Source: Phenylobacterium sp. (GTDB lineage Bacteria > Pseudomonadota > Alphaproteobacteria > Caulobacterales > Caulobacteraceae). From it: 64,000 nt of DNA. The notes under the pieces were generated by a model, which saw only the letters and a program-made list of their open reading frames with translations, was not told where the DNA came from and made no database searches. Location: assembly GCA_017991675.1 (NCBI GenBank), contig JAGOQB010000013.1, positions 1 to 64,000 on the forward strand, written 5' to 3'. Position numbers and translations under genes: made by a program. Of the stretch, positions 18,112 through 28,092 are shown piece after piece; position 1 is the stretch's first letter; every line of letters starts with the position of its first letter.

Positions 18112-20772
18112 ATGAACCTTCTCGTCGTCGAGAGCCCGGCCAAGGCCAAGACCATCAACAAGTACCTCGGCTCGGACTACACGGTCCTAGCCTCGTACGG
18201 CCACGTCCGCGATCTTCCGGCCAAGGACGGATCGGTGAAGCCCGACGAGGACTTCGCCATGTCCTGGGATGTCGACGCCAAGGCCGCCAAGCGGCTGAGC
18301 GATATCGCCGAGGCGGCCAAGAAGTCCGACCGCATCATTCTGGCCACCGACCCCGACCGTGAGGGCGAGGCGATCTCCTGGCACGTGCTGGAGGTCCTGC
18401 AGAAGAAGAAGGTCCTGAAGGACAAGAAGGTCGAGCGGGTGGTGTTCAACGCCATCACGAAATCGGCCGTCACCGAGGCGATGAAGTCGCCGCGCGACAT
18501 CGACATGGAGCTGGTCGAGGCCTACCTGGCCCGCCGCGCGCTGGACTACCTGGTCGGCTTCACGCTCTCGCCGGTGCTGTGGCGCAAGCTGCCGGGCTCG
18601 CGCTCGGCCGGCCGCGTGCAGTCGGTCGCCCTGCGCCTGGTCGTCGACCGCGAGCTTGAGATCGAGCGCTTCAAGACCCAGGAATACTGGACCGTCGAGG
18701 CCGACGTCTCGGCCGGCGCCGAGCCGTTCCTGGCCCGGATGGTCAAGCACGAGGGCAAGCGGCTCTCCAAGTTCGACCTCGGCAACGAGACCAGCGCCCA
18801 TGCCGCCAAGGCGGCGGTGGAAGCTGCGACCTTCACGGTGGCCGGCGTCGAGAAGAAACCCGGCCGGCGTTCGCCGCCCCCGCCCTTCACCACCTCGACC
18901 CTGCAGCAGGAAGCGGCCCGCAAGCTCGGCTTCTCGGCCCAGCGCACCATGCAGGCCGCCCAGAAGCTGTACGAGGGCATCGACATCGGCGGCGAGACCG
19001 TCGGTCTGATCACCTATATGCGGACCGACGGCGTGCAGGCCGCGCCCGAGGCGCTGGACGAAGCGCGCGTCGTGATCGGCGGCGTCTACGGCAAGGAATA
19101 CGTCCCCGAGACCGCCCGCATCTACAAGACCAAGGCCAAGAACGCCCAGGAGGCGCACGAAGCCATCCGCCCGACCAGCCTGGCCCGCAACCCGGGCTCG
19201 CTGCGGCTGGAGAGCGACCTGGGCCGGCTCTACGAGCTGATCTGGAAGCGGATGATCGCCTCGCAGATGGAGTCGGCGCGCATCGAGCGCACGACCATCG
19301 AACTGGAAAGCGCCGACGGCAAGACCGGCCTGCGCGCCACCGGCCAGGTGGTGCTGTTCGACGGTTACCTGGCCGTCTACGAGGAAGGCCGCGACGACGC
19401 TGACGACGAGGAAGGCGGCCGCCTGCCGCAGGTCAACGAGGGCGCTTCGGCCCGCGTGATCGCCGCGCGCTCGGACCAGCACTTCACCGAGCCGCCCCCG
19501 CGCTACTCGGAAGCCAGCCTGGTCAAGAAGATGGAAGAGCTGGGCATCGGCCGGCCGTCCACCTACGCCTCGGTGCTGACCGTGCTGCGCGACCGCGAAT
19601 ACGTCCGCATGGACAAGAACCGGTTCGTTCCCGAGGACAAGGGCCGCCTGGTCACCGCGTTCCTTGAGCAGTTCTTCGCGCGCTATGTGGAGTACGACTT
19701 CACCGCGGCGCTGGAGGAAAAGCTCGACCTCGTCTCGTCCGGCGACATGGACTGGAAGGCGCTGCTGCGAGAGTTCTGGCAGGACTTCCACGCTGCGGTC
19801 GGCGAGATCGCCGAACTGCGCGTCACCAACGTGCTGGACGCTCTGAACGAGGCGCTCGGCCCGCACATCTTCCCGGCTAAGGAAGACGGCTCCGACCCGC
19901 GCGGCTGCCCGACCTGCGGCACGGGACGCCTGTCGCTGAAGACCGGCAAGTTCGGGGCATTCATCGGCTGCTCGAACTATCCGGAGTGCCGTTTCACCCG
20001 CCAGCTCGCCCAGTCGGACGACGAGGCGGCGCAGGAGAACGGCGACCGCGAACTGGGCGTCGATCCGGTGACCGGCGAGACAGTGTTCCTCAAGGCCGGC
20101 CGCTTCGGCCCCTACGTCCAGCTCGGCGAGGCCGACAAGCCCAAGCGCTCCAGCCTGCCCAAGGGCTGGTCGGCGGCGGCCATGGACCTGGAAAAGGCGC
20201 TGCGGCTGCTGCGGCTGCCGCGCGAGGTCGGCGCCCACCCCGAGGACGGCGGCATGATCACCGCCGGGATCGGCCGGTTCGGGCCGTTCGTGCTGCACAA
20301 CGGCACCTACGCCAATCTGCCCAATGTCGACGAAGTGTTCGAGGTCGGCCTGAACCGCGCGGTCGCCCTGCTGGCCGAGAAGCGGGCCGGCGGCGGACGT
20401 CCCGGCCGCGGCGAGGCCGCCGCGCTCAAGGACCTGGGCGCCCACCCGGCCGACGGCGCGCCGGTCAAGGTGCTCGCCGGCCGCTATGGCCCGTACATCA
20501 AGCACGGCTCGACCAACGCCAACATTCCCAAGGGCAAGGACCCGCAGGAGATCACCCTCGAGGAAGCGGTCGCCTTGATCGCCGAGCGCGAGGCCAAGGG
20601 CGGCGGCAAGAAGAAGGGCAAGGCCGCCGCCAAGCCCAAGGCCGAGAAGGCGCCAGCCAAGAAGGCCGCCGCCAAGAAACCGGCCGCCAAGAAGCCTGCT
20701 GCGAAGAAGCCGGCCAAGACCGAGGCGGAACCCGCCCCCGCCGACGGCCCCGCGCCCTGGGACGAGGAGTGA
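18112..20772 (+). CDS. topA: DNA topoisomerase I
   Basis: An 886-residue type IA topoisomerase that relaxes negative supercoils. It begins MNLLVVESPAKAKTINKYLG (Toprim), has DPDREGEAISWHVLE, SAGRVQSVALRLVVDRE and LITYMRTDGVQ (catalytic Tyr), then one zinc-finger module (CPTCGTG...CSNYPEC), several zinc-less repeats of the GRFGPYVQLG type, and a long Lys/Ala/Pro-rich C-terminal tail that probably binds DNA. The ATG at 18112 is chosen by homology; the frame is open 36 codons further but is non-coding in character. Confidence 0.97.
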   Translation: MNLLVVESPAKAKTINKYLGSDYTVLASYGHVRDLPAKDGSVKPDEDFAMSWDVDAKAAKRLSDIAEAAKKSDRIILATDPDREGEAISWHVLEVLQKKKVLKDKKVERVVFNAITKSAVTEAMKSPRDIDMELVEAYLARRALDYLVGFTLSPVLWRKLPGSRSAGRVQSVALRLVVDRELEIERFKTQEYWTVEADVSAGAEPFLARMVKHEGKRLSKFDLGNETSAHAAKAAVEAATFTVAGVEKKPGRRSPPPPFTTSTLQQEAARKLGFSAQRTMQAAQKLYEGIDIGGETVGLITYMRTDGVQAAPEALDEARVVIGGVYGKEYVPETARIYKTKAKNAQEAHEAIRPTSLARNPGSLRLESDLGRLYELIWKRMIASQMESARIERTTIELESADGKTGLRATGQVVLFDGYLAVYEEGRDDADDEEGGRLPQVNEGASARVIAARSDQHFTEPPPRYSEASLVKKMEELGIGRPSTYASVLTVLRDREYVRMDKNRFVPEDKGRLVTAFLEQFFARYVEYDFTAALEEKLDLVSSGDMDWKALLREFWQDFHAAVGEIAELRVTNVLDALNEALGPHIFPAKEDGSDPRGCPTCGTGRLSLKTGKFGAFIGCSNYPECRFTRQLAQSDDEAAQENGDRELGVDPVTGETVFLKAGRFGPYVQLGEADKPKRSSLPKGWSAAAMDLEKALRLLRLPREVGAHPEDGGMITAGIGRFGPFVLHNGTYANLPNVDEVFEVGLNRAVALLAEKRAGGGRPGRGEAAALKDLGAHPADGAPVKVLAGRYGPYIKHGSTNANIPKGKDPQEITLEEAVALIAEREAKGGGKKKGKAAAKPKAEKAPAKKAAAKKPAAKKPAAKKPAKTEAEPAPADGPAPWDEE

Positions 20773-20826
20773 CGGCGGGGACCAAATCCCCGCCACCGCT
20801 TCGCGATTCCTGCGTTACAAGGCGGA

Positions 20827-23133
20827 ATGGCTAAAGCCCGCATTCCGAAGTCCGCCCGTTTCACCGCCAAGTCCGTCCGGCCGCCCCAGGGGTTGCCGGA
20901 TCGCGAGACCTTGCTCAAATTCATCCGCGAGGCGGGCGAGACCGACAAGGCCGACATGGCCAAGGCGTTCGGCCTGAAGGGCAATGATCGCCGCGCCCTG
21001 CGCGACATGGTCAAGCAACTGGAGGCCGAAGGCGCGCTCGGCAAGCGCGGCCGCAAGGGCTTCTCGGAAGCCGGCGCCCTGCCCCCGGTCGGCGTCGTCG
21101 ACGTGGTCGAGCGCGATCCGGACGGCGACCTTCTGGTCAAGCTGACCAAGGGCGAGGATGCGCCGCTGGTGCGCCTGGCGCCTGATCGCGCCGGCGCCAT
21201 CGGCGGGGCGCCCGGCCTGGGCGACCGGTTGCTGGTCCGCTTCGAGACCCTGGAGAACGGCGAGACCGAGGCCCGGGTCATCAAGCGGCTGGGCCAGAGC
21301 GCCCATCGCATTCTCGGCGTCGTCCGCAAGGCCAACAAGCAGGTCCGCGTCGAGCCGGTCGACCGCCGCTCCAAGGAAAGCCTGACCCTGGTTCCGGCCG
21401 AGGCGGCCAACCTTTCCGACGGCGACCTGGTGCTGGCCCAGGTCACCGCTGAGGTTCGCTATGGTCCCAAGCGCGGCAAGGTGTTGGAGGTCGTTGGCCG
21501 CGAGGACCAGCCGCGCGCCGCCTCGCTGATCGCGATCCACAGCCACGGCATCCCGACCGGCTTCACCCAGGACGCCGAGTCCGAGGCCGAGGCGGCGCAG
21601 GAACCGACGCTGAAGGGCCGCGAGGACCTGCGCGTGGTGCCGCTGGTCACCATCGATCCGCCCGACGCCCGCGACCATGACGATGCGGTCTATGCCGAGC
21701 CGGACACCGATCCGAAGAACGAGGGCGGCTGGGTCGTCTGGGTCGCGATCGCCGACGTCGCCGCCTATGTGCGGCCGGGCTCGGCCCTGGATCGCGAGGC
21801 GCGCGACAAGGGCAATTCGACCTACTTCCCCGACCGCGTCGAACCGATGCTGCCCGAGCGCCTGTCGGCCGGCCTGTGCTCGCTGCGCCAGGGCGAGAAC
21901 CGCGCCTGCATGGCGGTGCGGATGGTGTTTGGGGCCGACGGGCGCAAGCGCTCGCACAAGTTCGTCCGCGGCCTGATGCGCTCGGCCGCCAAGCTCTCCT
22001 ATGAGCAAGCCCAACGGGCCATCGACGGCTTCCCGGACGACCAGACCAATCCGCTGCTGGCGCCGATCCTGAAGCCCTTGTGGGCCGCCTACGAGACCAT
22101 GCTGAAGGGCCGCAAGGCGCGCTCGCCGCTGGCCATCGAGAGCCAGGAGCGCAAGATCGTCCTCAACGCCGAGGGCGAAGTCACCTCGATCACGCCGCGC
22201 GCCTCGCTCGAAGCCCACAAGCTGATCGAGGAGATGATGGTGCAGGCCAATGTCTGCGCGGCCGAGACCCTGGAACAGAAAAAGTCGCCGCTGATCTATC
22301 GGATTCACGACGCGCCGAGCCAGGAGAAGGTCCAGTCCCTGGCCGAATTCCTGCAGACCGTCGGCATCGCCTGGAACAAGGGCGAGGCGCCGCGCACCGA
22401 CCGCTTCAACAAGCTGCTGGGCGAGACCCGCGACGGCCCGCACGCCGAGATCGTCAACGAGGTCGTGCTGCGCACCCAGATGCAGGCGATCTACTCGACC
22501 GAGAACATCGGCCACTTTGGCCTGAATCTCGATCGCTACGCCCACTTCACCTCGCCGATCCGCCGTTATGCCGACCTGGTCGTGCACCGGGCTCTGATCC
22601 GCGCGCTGGGGCTGGGCGACGACGGCCTCACCGACCGCGACATCGCTCAGATGAAGGACACCGCCGAGCGGATCACCGGCACCGAGCGCCGCTCCATGGC
22701 CGCCGAGCGCGACGCCACCGACCGCTATGTCGCCGCCTTCCTGGCCGACCGGGTAGGCGCCGAGTTCGCCGGCCGGATCACCGGGGTCACGCGTTTCGGC
22801 CTGTTCATCCGGTTGGACGAGACCGGCGCCGACGGCTTAGTGCCGGTGTCCAGCCTGGGCGGCGAGTTCTTTGTCCACGACGACAAGGCCCACGCCCTGG
22901 TGGGCGAGCGCACCGGCCGGCGCTGGCCGCTGGGCATGCGAGTGCAGGTCGAACTGAAGGAAGCCACCCCGATCACCGGCGGCCTGCTCTTCGAAATGGT
23001 CAGCGATCCCCTGCCCGTCGATCCGACCGCGCCGCGGCCGCGCCTGGGCGTGCGCGGACGCGCGCCGTTCACCGGGCCGAAACGCGGCGGCGGCGCCGGC
23101 AAGGCCCCGCCCAAGCGCGGCAAGCGGCGCTAG
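20827..23133 (+). CDS. rnr: Ribonuclease R
   Basis: A 768-residue processive 3'-5' exoribonuclease. It has an N-terminal winged-helix region (KADMAKAFGLKGNDRRALRDM), cold-shock domains, the RNB catalytic block DPPDARDHDDAVYAEPD and FTSPIRRYADLVVHRALI, an S1 domain (GRITGVTRFGLFIRLDETGA), and a basic Gly/Lys/Arg-rich tail (KRGGGAGKAPPKRGKRR). The length is in the usual range. It lies 54 bp after topA and may share its transcript. Confidence 0.96.
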   Translation: MAKARIPKSARFTAKSVRPPQGLPDRETLLKFIREAGETDKADMAKAFGLKGNDRRALRDMVKQLEAEGALGKRGRKGFSEAGALPPVGVVDVVERDPDGDLLVKLTKGEDAPLVRLAPDRAGAIGGAPGLGDRLLVRFETLENGETEARVIKRLGQSAHRILGVVRKANKQVRVEPVDRRSKESLTLVPAEAANLSDGDLVLAQVTAEVRYGPKRGKVLEVVGREDQPRAASLIAIHSHGIPTGFTQDAESEAEAAQEPTLKGREDLRVVPLVTIDPPDARDHDDAVYAEPDTDPKNEGGWVVWVAIADVAAYVRPGSALDREARDKGNSTYFPDRVEPMLPERLSAGLCSLRQGENRACMAVRMVFGADGRKRSHKFVRGLMRSAAKLSYEQAQRAIDGFPDDQTNPLLAPILKPLWAAYETMLKGRKARSPLAIESQERKIVLNAEGEVTSITPRASLEAHKLIEEMMVQANVCAAETLEQKKSPLIYRIHDAPSQEKVQSLAEFLQTVGIAWNKGEAPRTDRFNKLLGETRDGPHAEIVNEVVLRTQMQAIYSTENIGHFGLNLDRYAHFTSPIRRYADLVVHRALIRALGLGDDGLTDRDIAQMKDTAERITGTERRSMAAERDATDRYVAAFLADRVGAEFAGRITGVTRFGLFIRLDETGADGLVPVSSLGGEFFVHDDKAHALVGERTGRRWPLGMRVQVELKEATPITGGLLFEMVSDPLPVDPTAPRPRLGVRGRAPFTGPKRGGGAGKAPPKRGKRR

Positions 23134-23154
23134 CCGCACTACCGCCGACGTGGC

Positions 23155-24069
23155 CTAGACCGGCGCGCAGGCCACCGCCAGGCCAATGCAGACGTCGTTG
23201 TGCGTCTGGCGAACGGCGGACAAACGCGCCGTGACCTGATCCTGGTCGCGGACCAGGAAATCGACGACGCCCACGTGCGTGTCCGCTTGGCCCTGCATGA
23301 CCGCGTTCATGGTCTGGGCGAGGCCGTGCCGATGCGGCGGCGCCACGAAGTCGACGAGCCGCGCCCCGAGCACCTGGGCCCGGGGACATCCGACCAGGTC
23401 GCAGAAGGCGCTGTTCGCCTCTTCGACGAAACCCATGGCGTTGACGGTCAGCTTCGAGACCAAGGCCAGCGCGTCGACCGCCTGGGCCTGGGCCCGGCAC
23501 ATCTCCGCGTCGCGCCGCAGGTCGAGCAACTCGGTCAACTGCGAGAATATGAGGGCGACGCCGCCCTGGAACGGAAAAGCCCTGTTCTCGTAGCGCCGGT
23601 GGGGATTGAACATGCCCTTGGATTCGAACTGCACGACCTCGCCGGTGCGCAGCACCCGGCGCAGGCGCGCGGCCAGCACCACGCCCTGCTCGCCGAACTC
23701 CGGACTGTCGGCCGCCGTGCCGACCAGCTCCTGCGGATCCCGTCCTGCGCTCGCGAAAGCGACGGCGTTGAGATGACGCACCCGCAGGTCGCGGTCGAAG
23801 GACACGAAGCCCTCGAACATGTTGGCGATGAAGGTGTCGCGATTCAGCTCGCTGACCTGGTCGCCGGCGATCCCCGCCGGATTGGAGCCGCCGCCGGCGT
23901 TGTCGGCGAGACGGGCGAACTCCTCGGCCGAGAGGACGACAAGCCGTGGACGGCCATGGTGCGTGACCAGCACCGGCCCTTGCATCGCCCGATCCTGCCA
24001 TTGCCCGAAGTTCCGACTGATCTCGGCCGCCGTCGTCCTGGCCCCGGGTCTGTCAAAGCGCCTCAGCAC
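23155..24069 (-). CDS. Phd/YefM-like domain fused to two PAS domains
   Basis: A 304-residue protein. Residues about 10-55 (AAEISRNFGQWQDRAMQGPV, VTHHGRPRLVVLSAEEF) have the pattern of Phd/YefM antitoxin DNA-binding domains: a helix, then the G-x-P-x-x-V/I-x-x-x-G-R-P-x-x-V-x-x-S. This is followed by two PAS-like modules, about 75-175 (FEGFVSFDRDLRVRHLNAVA) and 195-300 (NAMGFVEEANSAFCDLVGCP). No toxin gene adjoins. It may be a sensory repressor in which PAS replaces the toxin-binding tail. Start GTG with GGAAGGG 9 nt upstream. The fold calls are from pattern reading. Confidence 0.75.
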   Translation of the reverse strand: MLRRFDRPGARTTAAEISRNFGQWQDRAMQGPVLVTHHGRPRLVVLSAEEFARLADNAGGGSNPAGIAGDQVSELNRDTFIANMFEGFVSFDRDLRVRHLNAVAFASAGRDPQELVGTAADSPEFGEQGVVLAARLRRVLRTGEVVQFESKGMFNPHRRYENRAFPFQGGVALIFSQLTELLDLRRDAEMCRAQAQAVDALALVSKLTVNAMGFVEEANSAFCDLVGCPRAQVLGARLVDFVAPPHRHGLAQTMNAVMQGQADTHVGVVDFLVRDQDQVTARLSAVRQTHNDVCIGLAVACAPV

Positions 24070-24323
24070 GCGTCTATCCCTTCCGGTTCACCCTTACCGT
24101 GCGGCGAAGGTTGTTCAGCTGATCGTACTTGACACTGCGCCCTAGGGTCGCAGTTCATTATCTTTATAATTCATAACGTTATGTCGGTTGACCATGGTCG
24201 AGCTTGATCAACGAACAGCGGCCGATTCGCCGAGCGGCCCGCGACGCTGAAACAGCGCCTTCACAGAGCGATGAAAGCGCGCGCGATGCGCTAAGCTCCC
24301 GCCAAAGATCAAAGAGGGACGCG
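24070..24323. promoter_or_regulatory. Divergent control region with AT-rich patch and 12-bp palindrome
   Basis: This is the shared region between the Phd-PAS gene (minus) and the acyl-CoA dehydrogenase gene (plus). It has an unusually AT-rich stretch at 24155-24183 containing TATAAT (24165-24170) and the perfect palindrome CATAACGTTATG (24172-24183), a possible repressor site. A GCGCTAAGCTCCCG block at 24288-24301, identical to one before the SDR gene at 63140-63153, probably holds the -10 of the dehydrogenase gene. Confidence 0.45.
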
Positions 24324-26012
24324 ATGTACGAAAGCCCAGCCCCGCCGACCGGCGCCCAGGCGGTACCCGACAGCCGCGGCCTCAACCTGTTCCGCGCCGA
24401 CCCGGATCTGCAGAAGCTGGCCGAGCTGTACCTGCCCGGCGGGCTCGCCGGCCACCTGCAGCCGCACCTCGATCGCCTCGGCGCCCTCGCCGGCGGCGAG
24501 CTCGACGAACTGGCCAGCATCGCTGACCACAATCCGCCGGTGCTGCGCGCGCGCACCCGGCGCGGGGAGGACGCCCAGAGCATCGACTACCATCCCGCCT
24601 ATCGCCAGCTGGAGCAGACGGCATTCGGCGACTACGGCCTGGCGGCGCTGTCGCACCGGGCCGGGGTGCTGGGCTGGAATGCGCCGATGCCGGCCGCCGC
24701 CAAGTACGTGATCACCTACCTGTTCGTGCAGGCCGAGTTCGGCCTCTGCTGCCCGGTCAGCATGACCGACAGCCTGACCCGGACGCTGCGCAAGTTCGGC
24801 TCGGAGGAGTTGATCGCCCGCTACCTGCCCGCGCTCACCAGCCAGGACCTGGACGTCCTGAACCAGGGCGCGATGTTCATGACCGAACAGGGCGCGGGCT
24901 CCGATGTCGGAGCGACGGCGGTGACCGCCTCGCCGCGGGCCGACGGAACCTGGGCGCTGCACGGCGAAAAGTGGTTCTGCTCCAACGCCGACGCCGAACT
25001 GGCCATGGTGCTGGCCCGGCGCGAAGACGGCGATCCGGGGCTCAAGGGCGTCTCGCTGTTCCTGCTGCCGCGCACGCTGCCCGACGGAACCGCGAACCGC
25101 TATCGGATCGTGCGGCTGAAGGACAAGCTGGGCACCAAGTCGATGGCCAGCGGCGAGATCTCGCTGGACGGCGCCACGGCCTGGTTGGTCGGCGACCCCG
25201 GCGCCGGCTTCAAGCAGATGGCCGACATGGTCAACAACTCGCGGCTCTCCAACGGGGTGCGGGCGGCCGGGCTGATGCGGCGGGCCAGCACCGAGGCGCT
25301 CTACATCGCCCATCGCCGCGAGGCGTTCGGCAAGCGGCTGATCGAGATGCCGCTGATGCGCCGCCAGCTGCTGAAGATGCTCATGCCCGCCGAGCAGGCG
25401 CGCAGCATGATGTTCCAGACCGCCGAGGCGCTGCGCCGCTCCGACGGCGGCGACGAAAGCGCCTATCCGCTGCTGCGCATCCTGACCCCGCTGATCAAGT
25501 TCCGGGCCTGCCGCGACGCCCGCAAGGTGACCGGCGACGCCATGGAAGTGCGCGGGGGCTGCGGCTACATTGAGGAGTGGTCGGACGCGCGGCTGGTGCG
25601 CGACGCCCACCTGGGCAGCATCTGGGAAGGCACGAGCAACATCGTCGCCCTGGACGTGATCCGCGCCGCCCAGCGCGAAGGCTCGCTGCCGGTGCTGCGC
25701 GCCCACGTCGCCGGCCTGTGCGCCGACAGCGACGCGCCCGCCGACCTGTTGCCGGCCCTCGACCGCGCCATCGCCCTGGCGCAGGCCGCGCAGGGCGACG
25801 TCGCCCAGACCCGGCAGGCGGCCAGCGCGCTCTATCACCTCACCTCCGCCGCCGCCCTGGCCTGGGAGGCCAAGAGGCTGGAGGCGCCCCACCGGCTGGC
25901 CTTGGCGCGCGCGGTTCTCGCCCACCGCGTCCTGCCGCGCGATCCGTTGGCGGCGGCGTCGGCCGAGGATCCCGACCTGGCGCCGCTGCTGGCCGACCCC
26001 GGCGAGGCCTAA
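24324..26012 (+). CDS. Acyl-CoA dehydrogenase family protein (AidB-like architecture)
   Basis: A 562-residue flavoprotein. The central FAD domain has MTEQGAGSDVGATAV and LHGEKWFCSNADAELAMVLAR, followed by LKDKLGTKSMASGEI and the C-terminal helical domain with RGGCGYIEEWSDARLVRDAH and IWEGTSNIVALDVIRAA. The long N-terminus and C-terminus resemble the AidB/long-form group rather than the 380-residue beta-oxidation enzymes. ATG 24324 has AAAGAGGGA upstream. The 3' end overlaps the converging transporter gene by 4 bp. The substrate is unknown. Confidence 0.9.
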   Translation: MYESPAPPTGAQAVPDSRGLNLFRADPDLQKLAELYLPGGLAGHLQPHLDRLGALAGGELDELASIADHNPPVLRARTRRGEDAQSIDYHPAYRQLEQTAFGDYGLAALSHRAGVLGWNAPMPAAAKYVITYLFVQAEFGLCCPVSMTDSLTRTLRKFGSEELIARYLPALTSQDLDVLNQGAMFMTEQGAGSDVGATAVTASPRADGTWALHGEKWFCSNADAELAMVLARREDGDPGLKGVSLFLLPRTLPDGTANRYRIVRLKDKLGTKSMASGEISLDGATAWLVGDPGAGFKQMADMVNNSRLSNGVRAAGLMRRASTEALYIAHRREAFGKRLIEMPLMRRQLLKMLMPAEQARSMMFQTAEALRRSDGGDESAYPLLRILTPLIKFRACRDARKVTGDAMEVRGGCGYIEEWSDARLVRDAHLGSIWEGTSNIVALDVIRAAQREGSLPVLRAHVAGLCADSDAPADLLPALDRAIALAQAAQGDVAQTRQAASALYHLTSAAALAWEAKRLEAPHRLALARAVLAHRVLPRDPLAAASAEDPDLAPLLADPGEA

Positions 26013-27973
26013 GCGGCGGCCGGCTGCAGAGCGGCCAGGAAGCCCTGCTTGGTCAGGGTGACCCGGTCCTGGTCGAGGTCGCGCAGGCAGTCCTTGGCGC
26101 GCAGGGTTTCCCAGGCGTGGTCGAGGCGCTCGGGATTGTTGCCGCGCAGCACCGCGGCCTCGTGCACCGCCGCCCAGGAAATCGCCTCCCCGGGCCAGAT
26201 GTCGAAGCTGCGCACCGCCGCCAGGACGGCGCGTTCGGCGTCGTCGAGGATCAGCAGGCGCGGCGCCCCGGCGGCGAACTCGACCACCTCGCCGGCCGGC
26301 TCGGCCGCGGCGTTCTCGTCCTCCAGCATGCTGCGGGCGATTTCGGCCTCGCCCATCACCACTCGATCGGCGCCGTGGGCGATCAGGTGCTCGGCCTCGG
26401 CGTCGGAATGGGCGCGGGCGATGATCTCCAGCACGGCGTTGGCCTTGCGGGCATGGTCGACCACCCCGCCGCACTCGAAGCCGTCGGACACCGCCACGTA
26501 CATGCGGGCCGCGCGCGCGACGCCGGCGGCCTCCAGCACGCGTGGCTCGACCGCCGAGCCGATGATCACCTCATAACCTTCCATAGTCGCCTTGGCGGCG
26601 AACTCGGGCTCGGCCTCGATCAGCACGAACGGCTTGGACCGGCGCCTCAGGCCGGCGCTCACCGCCTGGCCGACGCGGCCGTAGCCGACGACGATGATGT
26701 GGCCGCTGAGCGAGGTCGGCGAAAGGTCGTTGGCGGGCTCCGGCTCCGGCGCCGCGGGCAGCGGGACCACCGGCTCGGCGGGCGCGGTCTTGGGCGTGCG
26801 CAACGCCACCGCGAAGATCAGCGGGTTCAGCATGATCGAGATGATGGCGCCGGCCAGGATCAGGTCGCGCCCCTCTCGCGGCAGGATCTGAAGATCGACC
26901 CCCAGCCCTGCGAGAATGAAAGAGAATTCGCCGATCTGGGCCAGGCTGGCGGCGACGGTGATCGCCGTCGTGTCGGAGCGCTTGAACAGCTTGAGGATCG
27001 CATAGGCGGCCAGCGACTTGCCGACCACGACGATGGCCAGCACCGCGAGCACGGTGAGCGGATTGGCCAGCACCACGAACGGGTTGAACAGCATGCCGAC
27101 CGACACGAAGAACAGCACCGCGAATGCGTCGCGCAACGGCAGGGTCTCTTCGGCCGCCCGGTGGCTGAGCTCGGAATCAGCGAGAATCATGCCGGCGAAG
27201 AAGGCCCCGAGGGCGAAGGACACGCCGAACAGCATCGCCGCACCGAAGGCCACGCCCAGGGCGATCGCGAACACCGCCAGCCGGAAAAGTTCGCGCGAGC
27301 CGGTGTGGGCCACGTAATGCAGCAGCCACGGCACCGCGCGCCGGGCGACGATCAGCATGAAGGCGACGAAGCCGCCGACCTTCAGCAAGGTCAGGCCCAG
27401 CGGCACGCCCCAGGCGGCGAGCGGGTCGGCGGCCCCTTCCCCGGCCTTCATCGCGCCGGCCAGCGCCGGCAGCAGCACCAGGGCCAGGACCATGGCGAGG
27501 TCTTCCACGATCAGCCAGCCGACGGCGATCTTGCCGCGTTCGGTCTGGACCAGCCGCCGCTCCTGCAGGGCGCGCAACAGCACCACCGTCGAGGCCACCG
27601 ACAGCGCCAGCCCGAACACCAGGCCCGAAATCAGCGGCCAACCGAGCAGCGCCGACAGGGCGATCCCGAGGATCGTCGCGACCGCCATTTGGGCCAGCGC
27701 CCCCGGCACGGCGATCTTGCGCACCGCCATCAGGTCCTTGACCGAGAAGTGCAGCCCGACCCCGAACATCAGCAGGATGACGCCGATCTCAGCCAGTTCG
27801 TTGGCGATCTTCTGATCGGCCACGTAGCCGGGCGTGAACGGCCCGACGATCACCCCCGCCAGCAGGTAGCCCACCAACGGAGAAAGCCTCAGGCGCTGGG
27901 CGAGCGTCCCGAGGGCGAAAGCGACGACGAGGCCGGCGACGATGGTGGCGATCAGCGGGGTATGGTGGGGCAT
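26009..27973 (-). CDS. ybaL: YbaL-type CPA2 cation:proton antiporter with RCK domain
   Basis: A 654-residue membrane protein. The N-terminal MPHHTPLIATIVAGLVVAFA and LVGYLLAGVIVGPFTPGYVA, ELAEIGVILLMFGVGLHFS, are very like E. coli YbaL. About 12 membrane helices (residues 5-395) are followed by a cytosolic RCK/TrkA-N domain (GHIIVVGYGRVGQAVSAGL, near 427). It is a Kef-family potassium/proton antiporter, probably gated by nucleotide. The gene is monocistronic and converges on the acyl-CoA dehydrogenase gene. Confidence 0.92.
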   Translation of the reverse strand: MPHHTPLIATIVAGLVVAFALGTLAQRLRLSPLVGYLLAGVIVGPFTPGYVADQKIANELAEIGVILLMFGVGLHFSVKDLMAVRKIAVPGALAQMAVATILGIALSALLGWPLISGLVFGLALSVASTVVLLRALQERRLVQTERGKIAVGWLIVEDLAMVLALVLLPALAGAMKAGEGAADPLAAWGVPLGLTLLKVGGFVAFMLIVARRAVPWLLHYVAHTGSRELFRLAVFAIALGVAFGAAMLFGVSFALGAFFAGMILADSELSHRAAEETLPLRDAFAVLFFVSVGMLFNPFVVLANPLTVLAVLAIVVVGKSLAAYAILKLFKRSDTTAITVAASLAQIGEFSFILAGLGVDLQILPREGRDLILAGAIISIMLNPLIFAVALRTPKTAPAEPVVPLPAAPEPEPANDLSPTSLSGHIIVVGYGRVGQAVSAGLRRRSKPFVLIEAEPEFAAKATMEGYEVIIGSAVEPRVLEAAGVARAARMYVAVSDGFECGGVVDHARKANAVLEIIARAHSDAEAEHLIAHGADRVVMGEAEIARSMLEDENAAAEPAGEVVEFAAGAPRLLILDDAERAVLAAVRSFDIWPGEAISWAAVHEAAVLRGNNPERLDHAWETLRAKDCLRDLDQDRVTLTKQGFLAALQPAAA

Positions 27974-28092
27974 GTGCCTCCGTGGCGAGTTTCAGGGGGT
28001 TCCCACCATGGAAATTGCGGTCGCAGGCCCTCAGATCAACCAAAAATGAATACCCGCGCCGGACACATCGGCGTCATCGCCCCGCGCCGTCG

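Noticed and set aside
24309-26474. Long minus-strand open frame of 721 codons
   Set aside because: It is the shadow of the acyl-CoA dehydrogenase gene in high-GC DNA: composition is Arg/Gly/Pro/His-rich without motifs, and the plus strand encodes a clear enzyme.
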